A stretch of DNA of 64,000 nt from Erysipelotrichaceae bacterium. Its GTDB lineage: Bacteria > Bacillota_I > Bacilli_A > Acholeplasmatales > Anaeroplasmataceae. Where the stretch lies: contig SVAZ01000001.1 in NCBI GenBank assembly GCA_015059145.1, positions 124,001 through 188,000 of the forward strand, in the 5' to 3' direction. A model generated the notes under the pieces. That model was not told the origin of the DNA. It ran no database searches and was given only the letters and a program-made list of their open reading frames with translations. Made by a program: the position numbers and the translations under genes. Shown here in pieces: positions 37,296-47,716 of this stretch (positions are counted from its first letter, which is position 1; each line of letters begins with the position of its first letter).

Positions 37296-37766
37296 ATGCC
37301 TCGTAAGGGACATATCGCAAAAAGAGACGTGCTTCCAGATCCAATATATAATTCAAAAGTAGTTACTAGAACTATTAATGCAATTATGTTAGATGGTAAG
37401 AAGGGAACTGCACAAACAATTTTATATACTGCATTTGATCGTATCAAAGAGGTAACTGGTCAAGATGCAATTGAAGTATTTAACAAAGCATTAGAAAACA
37501 TTAGTCCAATCTTAGAAGTAAAGAGCCGTCGTATTGGTGGTCAAAATTATCAAGTACCAGTAGAGGTTAGACCTGAAAGAAAGCAAACATTAGCTTTAAG
37601 ATGGTTAGTTAAGTACGCTCGTTTACGTAACGATAAGACTATGGATGAAAAATTAGCAAAAGAAATTATGGATGCTGCTAATGGCCTAGGTGGCGCATGC
37701 AAGAAGCGTGAAGAAGTACATAAAATGGCTGAAGCTAATAAGGCATTCGCACATTACCGTTGGTAA
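37296..37766 (+). CDS. rpsG: 30S ribosomal protein S7
   Basis: Primary 16S 3'-domain binder, 156 aa, starting [15 protein letters not shown]. Conserved [14 protein letters not shown] and a C-terminal [20 protein letters not shown] are present. AAGGAGG lies before the ATG. In many bacteria S7 or S12 feedback-regulates this operon. Confidence 0.98.
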   Translation: MPRKGHIAKRDVLPDPIYNSKVVTRTINAIMLDGKKGTAQTILYTAFDRIKEVTGQDAIEVFNKALENISPILEVKSRRIGGQNYQVPVEVRPERKQTLALRWLVKYARLRNDKTMDEKLAKEIMDAANGLGGACKKREEVHKMAEANKAFAHYRW

Positions 37767-37781
37767 TAGGAGAAAAGTATT

Positions 37782-39848
37782 ATGCCAAGAGAGTACACAT
37801 TAGAAAAAACTAGAAATATCGGTATCATGGCTCACATCGATGCTGGTAAGACAACAACTACAGAGCGTATCTTATACCATACAGGTAAGATCCATAAGAT
37901 TGGTGAAACACATGATGGTGCTTCAACAATGGACTGGATGGCTCAAGAGCAAGAAAGAGGTATTACAATCACTTCTGCTGCAACTACTGCAGTATGGAAT
38001 GGTCATCGTGTAAACATCATCGATACTCCAGGACACGTAGACTTCACTGTTGAAGTTTCTCGTTCTTTACGTGTATTAGATGGTGCTGTTACAGTATTAG
38101 ATGGTCAAGCAGGTGTTGAGCCTCAAACTGAAACAGTATGGCGTCAAGCTACTGATTATTCAGTTCCTCGTATCGTATTCGTTAATAAGATGGATAAGAT
38201 TGGTGCTGATTTTGAATATTCAGTAGGTACAATTCACGATCGTTTAGGTGCAGTTGCTGCTGCAGTTCAATGGCCAATCGGAGCTGAAGATCAATTCAAG
38301 GGCTCTGTTGACTTAATTGAAATGAAGGCATATGTATACGATGGTGGTAAAGATGAAAACTATACAGTTACAGATATTCCAGCTGATTTAGTTGATATTT
38401 GTACTGAAAAGAGAGAGTTATTAATTGATACTATCTCTCAATTTGATGATGAATTAGCTATGTTATATCTAGAGGGTGAAGAAATCCCTGTAGATTTAAT
38501 TAAGAAGGTAATTCGTAAGGCTGTATTAGATGTAGAATTCTTCCCTGTTCTTTGTGGTTCTGCATTCAAGAACATGGGTGTTAAGAGAGTATTAGACTAC
38601 GTAATCGACTTCTTACCAGCTCCAACTGATATCGCAGCTACTAAGGCTGAAGATGAGGATGGTAACGAAATCGAGGTTCATGCAACTGATGATGGCGAAT
38701 TTGCTGCATTAGCATTCAAGGTTATGACTGACCCATTCGTAGGTAAGTTAACATTCTTCCGTGTTTACCAAGGTACTGCAACTTCTGGTTCATACGTTAA
38801 GAATACAACTAAGGGTGTTAAGGAGCGTTTAGGACGTATCATGCAAATGCATGCTAACAACCGTACAGAAATTAAGGAAGTTTATGCAGGAGATATCGCT
38901 GCTGCAATCGGATTTAAGAATACAACTACAGGTGATACATTAACTTCTGAAAAGGGTTCATTAATCCTTGAAAAGATGGTATTCCCTGAGCCAGTTATTT
39001 CAGTAGCTGTTGAACCTAAGACAAAGGCAGACCAAGAAAAGATGAGCGCTGCTTTAGTTAAGTTAGCAGAAGAAGATCCAACTTTCCGTACTTATACAGA
39101 TGTTGAAACTGGTGAAACTATCATCTCTGGTATGGGTGAGTTACACTTAGATATCATCGTTGACCGTATGAAGAGAGAATTCAACGTTGTTGCAAACGTT
39201 GGTGCTCCACAAGTTTCTTACCGTGAAACTATCACTCAAATGGGTGAATGTGAAGGTAAGTTCGTACGTCAATCAGGTGGTCGTGGTCAATATGGTCACG
39301 TTTGGGTACGCTTCGAACCAAATCCTGAAAAGGGTTATGAATTCGTTGACGCTGTAGTAGGTGGTACAGTACCTAGAGAATATATTCCAGTTGTTGACAA
39401 GGGATTACAAGAAGCATTACCAAATGGTGTATTAGCTGGTTATCCTTTAATTGATGTTAAGGCTACATTATTCGATGGTTCATACCATGAAGTAGACTCA
39501 TCAGAAATGGCTTTCAAGGTTGCTGCTTCTTTAGCTGTTAAGGCTATGAAGGACAAGTGTAAGCCTGCATTATTAGAACCAATCATGGAAGTTGATGTTA
39601 CAGTTCCAGAAGAATATATGGGTAACGTTATTGGTGACTTAACAAGCCGTCGTGGCCGTTTAGAGAGCCAAGAAAAGCGTGGTAATGGTATGAAGATTCG
39701 TGCTTATGTACCACTTTCTGAAATGTTTGGTTATGCAACTGCTCTTCGTTCAAACTCTCAAGGACGTGGAAACTTCGTAATGCAAATGCATCATTATGAG
39801 GCTTGTCCAAGAAACATTCAAGAAGAGATTTGCAAAAAGAGAGCTTAA
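37782..39848 (+). CDS. fusA: Elongation factor G
   Basis: Translocation GTPase, 688 aa. The G1 loop [15 protein letters not shown], switch I RGITI, G3 DTPGHVDF and G4 NKMD are intact, followed by domains II-V ([31 protein letters not shown]). One copy in the window, 15 bases after rpsG. Confidence 0.98.
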   Translation: MPREYTLEKTRNIGIMAHIDAGKTTTTERILYHTGKIHKIGETHDGASTMDWMAQEQERGITITSAATTAVWNGHRVNIIDTPGHVDFTVEVSRSLRVLDGAVTVLDGQAGVEPQTETVWRQATDYSVPRIVFVNKMDKIGADFEYSVGTIHDRLGAVAAAVQWPIGAEDQFKGSVDLIEMKAYVYDGGKDENYTVTDIPADLVDICTEKRELLIDTISQFDDELAMLYLEGEEIPVDLIKKVIRKAVLDVEFFPVLCGSAFKNMGVKRVLDYVIDFLPAPTDIAATKAEDEDGNEIEVHATDDGEFAALAFKVMTDPFVGKLTFFRVYQGTATSGSYVKNTTKGVKERLGRIMQMHANNRTEIKEVYAGDIAAAIGFKNTTTGDTLTSEKGSLILEKMVFPEPVISVAVEPKTKADQEKMSAALVKLAEEDPTFRTYTDVETGETIISGMGELHLDIIVDRMKREFNVVANVGAPQVSYRETITQMGECEGKFVRQSGGRGQYGHVWVRFEPNPEKGYEFVDAVVGGTVPREYIPVVDKGLQEALPNGVLAGYPLIDVKATLFDGSYHEVDSSEMAFKVAASLAVKAMKDKCKPALLEPIMEVDVTVPEEYMGNVIGDLTSRRGRLESQEKRGNGMKIRAYVPLSEMFGYATALRSNSQGRGNFVMQMHHYEACPRNIQEEICKKRA

Positions 39849-39876
39849 TTAATTTATATAAATTAAGTTTATTTAC

Positions 39877-39905
39877 TTGAAAACTCTTGCCAATTAGAGT
39901 ACAAT
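39877..39905 (+). promoter_or_regulatory. Internal promoter of tuf
   Basis: TTGAAA (39877-39882), 17-base spacer, TACAAT (39900-39905), in the 115-base fusA-tuf gap. It would allow EF-Tu to be made in excess over the rest of the operon. Confidence 0.6.
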
Positions 39906-39963
39906 ATGAATTGGTAAAAAAAGAAATAAAATAAAAATTATAAAATTAGGAGGACCATTTAAA

Positions 39964-41148
39964 ATGGCAAAGGAAAAATTTGTACGTACTAAACCACATG
40001 TTAATATTGGTACAATCGGACACGTTGACCATGGTAAGACTACTTTAACTGCTGCTATCACTAATACTCTTGCTAAGCAAGGATTAGCACAAGCTAAAGA
40101 CTATGCTTCAATCGACGCTGCTCCAGAAGAAAGAGAACGTGGTATTACAATCAATACTGCACACGTTGAATATGAAACAGTAAACCGTCACTATGCACAC
40201 GTTGACTGTCCAGGACATGCTGACTATGTTAAGAACATGATCACTGGTGCTGCTCAAATGGATGGTGGTATCTTAGTTATCGCTGCTACAGACGGACCTA
40301 TGGCTCAAACTCGTGAGCACATCTTACTTGCTCGTCAAGTTGGTGTACCTCGTTTAGTAGTTTTCTTAAACAAGTGTGATATGGTTGATGATGAAGAATT
40401 AATCGACTTAGTTGAAATGGAAACTCGTGAATTATTAAGCGAGTATGAATTCCCTGGAGATGACATTCCATTTGTACGTGGTTCAGCTTTAAAGGCTTTA
40501 GAGGGCGATGCTCAATGGGTTGCTAAGGTTGAAGAATTAATGGCTAATGTTGATGAATACATCCCAACTCCTGAAAGAGATACAGATAAGCCATTCTTAA
40601 TGCCAATCGAAGACGTATTCACAATCACAGGTCGTGGTACAGTTGTTACTGGACGTGTTGAACGTGGTCAAGTTAGAGTTGGTGACAATGTTGAAATCAT
40701 CGGTATTAAGGAAACTCAAACTTCAGTTGTTACTGGTGTTGAAATGTTCCGTAAGTTATTAGACTATGCTGAAGCTGGTGATAACGTAGGTATCTTATTA
40801 CGTGGTATTTCTCGTGATCAAGTACAACGTGGTCAAGTATTAGCTAAGCCAAAGTCAGTAACTCCACATACAAAGTTTACTGCTCAAGTATACGTATTAT
40901 CAAAGGACGAAGGTGGACGTCATACTCCATTCTTCACTAACTATCGTCCTCAATTCTATTTCCGTACTACAGACGTTACAGGTATCATTACTTTAGCAGC
41001 TGGTACTGAAATGGTTATGCCTGGTGATAACACAACTATGACAGTTGAGTTAATTCACCCAATCGCTATGGAAAAGGGTACTAAGTTCTCTATCCGTGAG
41101 GGTGGTAGAACAGTTGGTGCTGGTTCTGTAGTTGAAATCATTGAGTAA
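39964..41148 (+). CDS. tuf: Elongation factor Tu
   Basis: Delivers aminoacyl-tRNA to the ribosome; 394 aa. [23 protein letters not shown] and NKCDMVDD are the GTPase motifs; domains II and III are complete to the C-terminal GSVVEIIE. Its own promoter, AGGAGG ribosome binding site and a strong terminator follow the usual pattern. Confidence 0.98.
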   Translation: MAKEKFVRTKPHVNIGTIGHVDHGKTTLTAAITNTLAKQGLAQAKDYASIDAAPEERERGITINTAHVEYETVNRHYAHVDCPGHADYVKNMITGAAQMDGGILVIAATDGPMAQTREHILLARQVGVPRLVVFLNKCDMVDDEELIDLVEMETRELLSEYEFPGDDIPFVRGSALKALEGDAQWVAKVEELMANVDEYIPTPERDTDKPFLMPIEDVFTITGRGTVVTGRVERGQVRVGDNVEIIGIKETQTSVVTGVEMFRKLLDYAEAGDNVGILLRGISRDQVQRGQVLAKPKSVTPHTKFTAQVYVLSKDEGGRHTPFFTNYRPQFYFRTTDVTGIITLAAGTEMVMPGDNTTMTVELIHPIAMEKGTKFSIREGGRTVGAGSVVEIIE

Positions 41149-41167
41149 TCAATAGTTGATACATATT

Positions 41168-41190
41168 AAAGTCATGCTCAGCATGACTTT
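41168..41190 (+). terminator. Terminator of tuf
   Basis: Perfect 10-bp stem AAAGTCATGC / GCATGACTTT with a TCA loop and a T-run. Confidence 0.92.
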
Positions 41191-41262
41191 TTTATTTTTT
41201 ATTTTTAAAAAATGATATAAATAATGACTAGTTATGATATAATATAATTTGAGGGATTAGTG

Positions 41263-41751
41263 ATGAAAAAAATTATTCCAATTATTGGTGTAGTACTTGT
41301 ATTATTATGGATGATATTGATATTTATCTTTTCTTCTAAATCCGGAGATGATGTAGGTGGTATTACTAGTTCAATAGCAAATAATTTAATAAACGTATTT
41401 GCCCATGATAAATTTGCAAGCTTAGATTTAAATAAACAAAAGGAAATAATTACAAATTTAAAAATATTCATTGCTAAGTCGGCACATTTTTGTGAATATG
41501 CGATATTATGTTTGTTTTGCTTTATAATGCTAATCCGATTAACAAAATATAATTTACGTTACATAATTAGCTTGCTGATTTGTACAGCTTATGCTATATC
41601 AGACGAATGTCATCAAATGATTTCTATTGGAAGAACACCTAAGGTTTTAGATGTATTTATTGATATTTCAGGAGCTTTAATTATGCTACTAACTATTAAA
41701 TTAATTTTAATTATATATAACAATATAAGGATAGGTAAACCAAATGATTGA
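41263..41751 (+). CDS. VanZ-like membrane protein
   Basis: Four-helix membrane protein of 162 aa. Family pattern is clear: LLWMILIFIFSSKSGDD at helix 1, AHFCEYAIL, CTAYAISDECHQMISIGRTPKVLDVFIDISGA. VanZ relatives are linked to low-level teicoplanin resistance or cell-envelope functions, but most have no known role. It ends with TGA, overlapping the tatD start by 8 bases. GAGGGATT lies before the ATG; -10 boxes at 41238-41248. Confidence 0.88.
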   Translation: MKKIIPIIGVVLVLLWMILIFIFSSKSGDDVGGITSSIANNLINVFAHDKFASLDLNKQKEIITNLKIFIAKSAHFCEYAILCLFCFIMLIRLTKYNLRYIISLLICTAYAISDECHQMISIGRTPKVLDVFIDISGALIMLLTIKLILIIYNNIRIGKPND

Positions 41752-42499
41752 TACTCATTCTCATTTGTTCAATAGTCAATTTAATGATATTGAGGAATGC
41801 ATTGCTAGATGCAAGGATAATAATATAAATAAAATAGTATTAGTTGGGTTCGATAATGAGACTAATAAGCTTGCACAGGAGTATAGTAAAAAATATTCTA
41901 TATTTTACCCTACAGCTGGAATTCATCCATCTGAGGCAAATGAGAATTATGAGAAGGATCTAAATGATTTATATTCATTTGTTAAAGAAAATAAAATATA
42001 CGCTATTGGAGAATGTGGACTTGATTATCATTATGGTAAGGATAATATAGAATATCAAAAGCTATTATTTAAGGCTCAAATTGAGCTAGCGATAAAAATG
42101 GACTTGCCAGTAATTATTCATATGAGGGATGCCACTCTTGACACTTATAATATTCTTAAAGAGTATAGCGGTAAGCTAAGAGGCGTTATGCATTGCTATA
42201 GTGGTTCATATGAAATGGCAATGGAGTTTATAAAGCTTGGTCTTTATATTTCTCTTGGTGGACCTGTTACATTTAAGAATTCAAAGGATAGTAAAATTGT
42301 TGCAAAGCAAATTCCAATTGATAAGTTATTAATTGAAACAGATTGTCCTTATTTAGCTCCAACACCATATAGAGGTAGTAGAAATGAATCTAGCTATGTT
42401 AAATATGTAGCTTCAGAAATTGCTTTATTAAGAGAAATGACTCTTGATGAAATAGATGAAATAACAACTAGAAATAGTGAAAAATTATTTAGAATTTAG
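41744..42499 (+). CDS. TatD family metal-dependent hydrolase (nuclease)
   Basis: TIM-barrel hydrolase, 251 aa, usually a 3'-5' exonuclease or D-aminoacyl-tRNA-related hydrolase. Metal ligands: His5 and His7 in IDTHSHLF, Glu in GECGLDYH, His in HMRDA and HCYSG, Asp in ETDCPYLAPTP. Overlaps vanZ and is 8 bases before htrA. Confidence 0.94.
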   Translation: MIDTHSHLFNSQFNDIEECIARCKDNNINKIVLVGFDNETNKLAQEYSKKYSIFYPTAGIHPSEANENYEKDLNDLYSFVKENKIYAIGECGLDYHYGKDNIEYQKLLFKAQIELAIKMDLPVIIHMRDATLDTYNILKEYSGKLRGVMHCYSGSYEMAMEFIKLGLYISLGGPVTFKNSKDSKIVAKQIPIDKLLIETDCPYLAPTPYRGSRNESSYVKYVASEIALLREMTLDEIDEITTRNSEKLFRI

Positions 42500-42507
42500 G
42501 TGATTAT

Positions 42508-43638
42508 ATGAAAAAAAGACTATTTTTAATTTTAGGAATTTTTATAGGAGTAATATCATTATGCTCATGTTCTTTCTTTGGAGATCAAAGTACTAATAAT
42601 GGTGTAATTACTAATATAAGTGAAGAGGTAGAATACACTAAGGTTGAAAATGATATAGTAAAGGTGTATGAAAAGGTATCTAAGGGATGTGTTGGCTTAG
42701 CGGTTTCTAACAAGTCAACTGCAGCTTCGGGTTCTGGCGTTATCTATAAATTTGATGAAGCAACTCAGACATATTATGTTGTTACAAACGCACATGTTAT
42801 TGAGGATATGACATCTGTTACTATTTGTATTGATGGTAATACTTATAATACAGCAACTATTGTTGGCTATGATTCAAAAAACGATATTGGTGTTGTTACA
42901 TTTACTCTAGATATTTTTAATAAGGCCTTAAAGGATTATATTTATGTTAATGATATTTTCAACTATGAAGAGAATGATGCATTGGCTGTGGGTCAAACAG
43001 TATTAACTATAGGATGTCCTTTAGGAGTTGAAAACTTTAATGTTTTATCTACAGGTGTTATTTCTCAAGTTACAAAGAGTCAAATTGCAACCGATGCAGC
43101 AATTAATCCAGGTAATTCTGGTGGTGGCTTATTTAATCTTGCTGGTAGATTAATTGGCATTAACACTGAAAAGGAAGTATGGACTACATCTACTAATGAT
43201 TATGGTCAAGAGGAAAATATTCCTGTTGAGGGTAGAGGATATGCAATGTCTATAGCTGTTGTTAAGCAGTGTATTAATGATATTGTTGAGACAAATGGTG
43301 TTGTTGAAAGACCTTTATTAGGTATAACTGTTGCCACAGTCAATAAGGTTGTTAATTCCGCATCAGAATATATTAAGTACCTTCCAGAAACTGAGGATTA
43401 TGTATATTTCCTTGTTACCGGCTTTAATGAGGAAATTGGTAATCCATCTGCTGGAAAAACTTGTGGAATCGAATTATATGATTGTATTGTAAAGGTAAAT
43501 GATATTAAGGTTACTAAAGCTACAGATATTACATATGAGCTTAATATGATTACTAAAAAGGATTCAATTAAGCTTACTGTTTATAGAACTGTAGCTGGAA
43601 ATCCTAAGCTTGTTGATATTACTGTCACATTTGAATAA
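42508..43638 (+). CDS. HtrA/DegP-like serine protease, probable lipoprotein
   Basis: Envelope quality-control protease, 376 aa. N-terminal signal ends in a Cys-containing box (LCSC, Cys21 the likely lipidated residue). The trypsin-like domain has the triad His96 (NAHVIE), Asp126 (SKNDIGVV) and Ser204 (NPGNSGGG). A single PDZ domain follows from about residue 265. Lipid anchoring instead of the usual transmembrane anchor is a prediction. AGGTGATT precedes the ATG. Confidence 0.9.
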   Translation: MKKRLFLILGIFIGVISLCSCSFFGDQSTNNGVITNISEEVEYTKVENDIVKVYEKVSKGCVGLAVSNKSTAASGSGVIYKFDEATQTYYVVTNAHVIEDMTSVTICIDGNTYNTATIVGYDSKNDIGVVTFTLDIFNKALKDYIYVNDIFNYEENDALAVGQTVLTIGCPLGVENFNVLSTGVISQVTKSQIATDAAINPGNSGGGLFNLAGRLIGINTEKEVWTTSTNDYGQEENIPVEGRGYAMSIAVVKQCINDIVETNGVVERPLLGITVATVNKVVNSASEYIKYLPETEDYVYFLVTGFNEEIGNPSAGKTCGIELYDCIVKVNDIKVTKATDITYELNMITKKDSIKLTVYRTVAGNPKLVDITVTFE

Positions 43639-43643
43639 TAAAT

Positions 43644-43679
43644 AATCTCTAGGCTTTTATTAGTTATAGCCTAGAGATT
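43644..43679 (+). terminator. Terminator of vanZ-tatD-htrA
   Basis: 11-bp stem AATCTCTAGGC / GCCTAGAGATT with a 14-base loop and a T-run. Confidence 0.9.
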
Positions 43680-43717
43680 TTTTGTTTTATTTCATATTTT
43701 ATATTAGGGGTGATAAT

Positions 43718-43870
43718 ATGGCAAATAATTGTGGATGCAATAATACAGCGGCTACAAATAATTGTTGTAACAATAACAACAATAATAATAGAACATGTGG
43801 CGGAAGATTTGCGTTTATTTTAGTCCTATTCATTTTAATTATTCTTGTTGGTGCTGCTTGGGTTAATTAA
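43718..43870 (+). CDS. YjcZ-like small Cys/Asn-rich membrane protein
   Basis: 50-aa protein from ATG 43718 (GGGGTGAT upstream). The N-terminal half is Asn/Cys rich (six Cys, a run of seven Asn); the C-terminal half RFAFILVLFILIILVGAAWVN is a single membrane helix matching the YjcZ family helix. In Bacillus such proteins appear in spores or mother cells; their function is unknown. The last 8 bases overlap the convergent PBP gene. Confidence 0.75.
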   Translation: MANNCGCNNTAATNNCCNNNNNNNRTCGGRFAFILVLFILIILVGAAWVN

Positions 43871-45515
43871 TATTCATAGCTTCTATAAATAATTCCTTAG
43901 GTAATGCTTTATAGGTTGAATTTGTAAGCTTGTTATTATTAATATTTCCGCACCATACTGCATATAGATTATTTTCATTAAATCCGATAAGATAAGAATC
44001 ATAATCTGTTAGTCCACTTTTACCATAGCATTTATCCTTTAATCTATAGGATAAATATCCACATGTGGAATGTGGTATAGTAGAATCGAATGGAGCTTCT
44101 AGTAGAAGCTTTATTTTATTTATTATTGAAATATCATTTATTATTTCCTTAGATACTACAGTCTTTAATCCATTTATAGAGCTTATGAATCTTGGCTTGA
44201 TATAATATCCCTCACTAAAAAATTGAAAGTATATTCTAGCTAAATGATTTAAAGACATTCCCACGCTTCCTAATGCTAGTGATGGATATGGGCTTGAGGT
44301 TATATTATATTTTTTTAGGTGATTAACTAATGTATACATTCCTAAATTTAGATGAATTTTTATTGCATAAATATTATCTGAAACAGCTAAAGCCGTACGC
44401 ATATTTATTTTATTAAAGTAGTTGCTATTTGAATTGGTAATTGTTGTAAGCTTATTCTTATAGGTAAATGAGTATGGGCTACTTATATATGTAGTGTTTT
44501 CAAACCCACATTTTATTGCCTCATAATATAGTATTGGTTTTATGGTAGAACCAATATCTCTAATACCATTCATCGCAATATTGAAGCTTGATTTATAATA
44601 GTTCTGATCGCCAATACAACAGGTATAATAGCCGGTTTTATCAAGACCTATAATGCTATAGCTTATATCAAGCTCTTTAGATATAACTTCAGTTTTAGGA
44701 TTATATTTTGTATTTATCGTAATTAATTCATTAAACTTTCCACAATAGCTTAAGGAATTAAATTCATTAATTACTTGGTCTATATAAAACATTCGATTTG
44801 AATTTATATAGCTAGTATTAATATTTAATTCAATAGGGGTAATTATTTCATCATAGCTTGATTGAATTAATCTTTTATCTAATAATATTTTGGCAATTTG
44901 ATTTTTCTTTTTATTCCATTTTTCTAAATTGTTAGAATAAATAGTAGGAGCGTTCCATAATGCTATAAATGATATCATTTCCTTTTTGGATAAATCTTTA
45001 ATCTCTTTATTATAATAATATCTCGCAGCATTTTTAAGTCCATATATAGAATGACCAAAATATATAGAAGCTAAATATTCATTAAGTATTTCATTCTTCT
45101 CCATTTTGTTTTCTAGCTTAATGGCTAAATATATTTCAACAAGCTTTCTACTTATTTTTTTCTCATTACTTAAATAGGTGTTTTTAATATATTGCTGAGT
45201 GATTGTAGATGCACCTTCAGCATTATTAGAGGTTATATTTGAAAAGAAGGATTTTATAATTCTTTTAATTGAAAAGCCATTATGGCTATAGAAATCTTTA
45301 TCCTCTATAGCTAATATATATGAGAGATATTCTTCATTAATCTCATTAGGATTTATCAGATTTGATTTATTGGCATTAATCAAATATGCAATTTCATTGT
45401 TATCTTTATCCTTAATAAGTATTCTAGCGTTTGTATTAATCGGAACAGATAATAGAATAATAAGTAATAGAAGTACCATTGATATTATAGATATAATAAA
45501 AGCTTTTCTTTTCAT
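43863..45515 (-). CDS. Class A penicillin-binding protein (transglycosylase/transpeptidase)
   Basis: Bifunctional peptidoglycan synthase, 550 aa from ATG 45515. Membrane anchor at about 5-27. GT51 domain: catalytic Glu71 in EDKDFYSHNG, GASTITQQ (101-108) and the ILNEYLASIYFGHSIYG motif. Transpeptidase domain: Ser323-xx-Lys (STIK), SDN and KSG. It lacks the large C-terminal extensions of PBP1, making it compact. It shows that this organism makes a peptidoglycan wall, unlike true Mollicutes. Confidence 0.93.
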   Translation of the reverse strand: MKRKAFIISIISMVLLLLIILLSVPINTNARILIKDKDNNEIAYLINANKSNLINPNEINEEYLSYILAIEDKDFYSHNGFSIKRIIKSFFSNITSNNAEGASTITQQYIKNTYLSNEKKISRKLVEIYLAIKLENKMEKNEILNEYLASIYFGHSIYGLKNAARYYYNKEIKDLSKKEMISFIALWNAPTIYSNNLEKWNKKKNQIAKILLDKRLIQSSYDEIITPIELNINTSYINSNRMFYIDQVINEFNSLSYCGKFNELITINTKYNPKTEVISKELDISYSIIGLDKTGYYTCCIGDQNYYKSSFNIAMNGIRDIGSTIKPILYYEAIKCGFENTTYISSPYSFTYKNKLTTITNSNSNYFNKINMRTALAVSDNIYAIKIHLNLGMYTLVNHLKKYNITSSPYPSLALGSVGMSLNHLARIYFQFFSEGYYIKPRFISSINGLKTVVSKEIINDISIINKIKLLLEAPFDSTIPHSTCGYLSYRLKDKCYGKSGLTDYDSYLIGFNENNLYAVWCGNINNNKLTNSTYKALPKELFIEAMNIN

Positions 45516-45603
45516 ATAAAACACCATTAATATTATTTGCATTAAATTTTATTTTATAGAATTATGTACCATTTTATGGTAAAATTAATTTGTGGTGATT
45601 TCG

Positions 45604-46800
45604 ATGGTTAACTTTTTAAGAAGATTATTTATAAATGATTATCAAAATATTAAAAATCAAAAGGTAAGAGAAGCACATGGTAAGCTTGCCTCTATAGTTG
45701 GGGTTATTTCAAATTTATTTTTATTTGGTATTAAGCTTGTTGCAGGCTTGTTGTCAAAAAGCGTAGCCATTATAGCAGATAGTATTAATAATCTATCTGA
45801 TATGGGGTCATCTATTGTTACTTTAATTGGATTTAAGCTAGCTAATACACCTGCGGATGAGGATCACCCATATGGTCATGAAAGAATAGAATATGTTGCA
45901 GGCTTAATAGTAGCAATAATTATCATGTTCGTTGGTGGTAGCTTATTATTTTCTTCAATCGATAAAATTATTAATTATGAATATAATCCGATTTTAGATT
46001 ATATAGCATATATCTCATTAGGTATTTTAGCATTATCTATTTTAACTAAATTATGGCAATCATTGTTTAATAGAAAAATAGGAAAGCTAATAGATTCTGT
46101 AGCCTTAAAGGCTGCAGCCTCTGATTCTAGAAATGATGTAATATCAACTTTTGTTATCTTAATTGGTAATCTAGTGATTTTATTTACTGGTGATATTGGC
46201 TTTTCAATTGATGGTATACTTGGTATATTAGTTTCTATCTTTATAATTATTTCTGGAATTAAGATTATAAAGGAAACTGCAAATCCATTAATTGGTAGCT
46301 CTGTTTCTAAAGAATACGTTGATGAGCTAGTTGAATTTGTTAAGAATAATAAATTTGTATTAGGTGTTCATGATATAATATGTCATATGTATGGTCCAAC
46401 TAAATGCTTTATGACGCTTCATGCAGAAGTTGATTCAAAAGAAAACATTATAGAGGTTCATGATGCAATTGATGAGGTGGAAATGCTCGTTAGACAAGAA
46501 TATGGCGTTGAGCTTACAATACATATGGATCCTATTGTTAATGACGATGAAACTAATGCTTTAAAGGCTAAGGTTGGCAAGATTATTGAAGGCTTAGATA
46601 AGCATTTATCTTTTCATGATTTTAGAATCGTTAGAAAGCAATCACGTAGTACCTTATTATTTGATGTTGTTATTCCTTATAAATATAAAATGACAAAGGA
46701 AGAAATTTATAGCTATTTAACTACGGAAGTAAATAGAGATGACGATCAATATAATCTATTAATTAATTTTGATTATCAATATATTAAATGCGAGGAATAG
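45604..46800 (+). CDS. Cation diffusion facilitator family transporter
   Basis: Zn/Mn/Fe-type exporter, 398 aa. Six membrane helices: metal-site motifs SVAIIADSINNLSD (helix 2) and ALKAAASDSRNDVIS (helix 5) carry the Asp residues; DEDHPYGHERIEYVAG is the loop signature. A ZT-dimer domain follows, plus an extra C-terminal region of about 100 residues. GGTGATT precedes ATG 45604. Metal preference is unclear. Confidence 0.93.
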   Translation: MVNFLRRLFINDYQNIKNQKVREAHGKLASIVGVISNLFLFGIKLVAGLLSKSVAIIADSINNLSDMGSSIVTLIGFKLANTPADEDHPYGHERIEYVAGLIVAIIIMFVGGSLLFSSIDKIINYEYNPILDYIAYISLGILALSILTKLWQSLFNRKIGKLIDSVALKAAASDSRNDVISTFVILIGNLVILFTGDIGFSIDGILGILVSIFIIISGIKIIKETANPLIGSSVSKEYVDELVEFVKNNKFVLGVHDIICHMYGPTKCFMTLHAEVDSKENIIEVHDAIDEVEMLVRQEYGVELTIHMDPIVNDDETNALKAKVGKIIEGLDKHLSFHDFRIVRKQSRSTLLFDVVIPYKYKMTKEEIYSYLTTEVNRDDDQYNLLINFDYQYIKCEE

Positions 46801-46803
46801 GAT

Positions 46804-47262
46804 ATGAATTTAATTGAACTATTAAAAAGTAAAAATTTATATTTAGCAACTGCTGAATCTTTAACAGGAGGATTAGTTGCTGCTGGGATATGCAATATTA
46901 CAGGAGCATCACAAGCTTTTAAGGGTGGTATAATTACTTACACTAAAAAGGCTAAATGCGAGCTACTTGGATTAAATCAAAATGATATAGACACATATGG
47001 AGTTTATAGTGAGGAAACGGCTATTGCCATGGCAAAGGGAGTTAAGGCTGAGCTTGGCGTTGATGCTGCTATAGCTACTACAGGTGTAGCTGGACCTAAT
47101 TGTGATGAATCCGTAGATCCAGGAACTGTGTATTTCAGCTTCATTATAGGTGATAAGGTGTTTTCTGAATGTAAGTTCTTTTCTGGTGATAGAAATTCTA
47201 TTAGAGCTCTAGCTGCTAGCTATGCTATAGATAAAATGACTGAGATATTATCCGAAATGTAA
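46804..47262 (+). CDS. Nicotinamide-nucleotide amidase (CinA C-terminal domain)
   Basis: PncC-type deamidase, 152 aa, acting in NMN recycling. TAESLTGGLVAAGICNITGAS holds the nucleophile Ser-Gly region; GGIITYTKKAK and TTGVAGPN are further signatures. The N-terminal MoCF domain of full CinA is absent. It is 3 bases after the CDF gene. Confidence 0.93.
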   Translation: MNLIELLKSKNLYLATAESLTGGLVAAGICNITGASQAFKGGIITYTKKAKCELLGLNQNDIDTYGVYSEETAIAMAKGVKAELGVDAAIATTGVAGPNCDESVDPGTVYFSFIIGDKVFSECKFFSGDRNSIRALAASYAIDKMTEILSEM

Positions 47263-47272
47263 TATTTAATAT

Positions 47273-47289
47273 AGAGGGGTATTCCCTCT
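47273..47289 (+). terminator. Terminator of CDF-cinA
   Basis: Stem AGAGGG / CCCTCT with a 5-base loop and a T-rich tail. Confidence 0.8.
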
Positions 47290-47308
47290 TTTTTCTTTTT
47301 AAAAAAAC

Positions 47309-47337
47309 TTGTATTCTTATACGGGTTATGTTATAAT
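47309..47337 (+). promoter_or_regulatory. Promoter of rpsF-ssb-rpsR
   Basis: TTGTAT (47309-47314), 17-base spacer, TATAAT (47332-47337). Confidence 0.75.
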
Positions 47338-47413
47338 AACAAAGCATTTGAAAAAAATGCCCTTGCCTAGAATGACTATGCTAGGCCAAAAGTCCAAAAG
47401 GAGGTTAACTGAA
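47338..47413 (+). promoter_or_regulatory. Leader of rpsF with two hairpins
   Basis: GCATTT/AATGC and GCCTAG/CTAGGC (47365-47370 / 47381-47386, loop AATGACTATG) precede the AAGGAGGT ribosome binding site. This is where an S6:S18 autoregulatory RNA is expected in many bacteria, but I do not see its conserved CCG bulge, so only the location supports that role. Confidence 0.35.
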
Positions 47414-47701
47414 ATGAAAAAATATGAAGTAATGTACATTCTACGTTCAAATTTAGATCAAGACGCTATTAAGGCTGAAGTTGCTGCTGTTAATAACATC
47501 TTCACATCTAATGGTTCTAATGTATTAGAATGTAAGGAATGGGGTTTAAGAGAGTTAGCTTACGAAATCGAGCATAATAAGAAGGGTTATTATGTATGGA
47601 TGTTAGTAGAGGCTAATAACGAATCTATTTCTGAATTCAATCGTATCGCTGGTTATAGCGAGAAGATTATCCGTCATATCGTTGTTGTTGATGGCGAATA
47701 A
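47414..47701 (+). CDS. rpsF: 30S ribosomal protein S6
   Basis: 96 aa from ATG 47414 (MKKYEVMYILRSNLD); AAGGAGGT 8-9 bases upstream. Upstream in-frame Met is rejected because it lies in the leader hairpins. Heads the conserved rpsF-ssb-rpsR unit. Confidence 0.97.
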   Translation: MKKYEVMYILRSNLDQDAIKAEVAAVNNIFTSNGSNVLECKEWGLRELAYEIEHNKKGYYVWMLVEANNESISEFNRIAGYSEKIIRHIVVVDGE

Positions 47702-47716
47702 TTGTGAGGTGATTCT

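Noticed and set aside
39847-39867. Terminator after fusA
   Set aside because: Only an A/T palindrome (TTAATTTATATAAATTAA) with no GC pairs; too weak to call.
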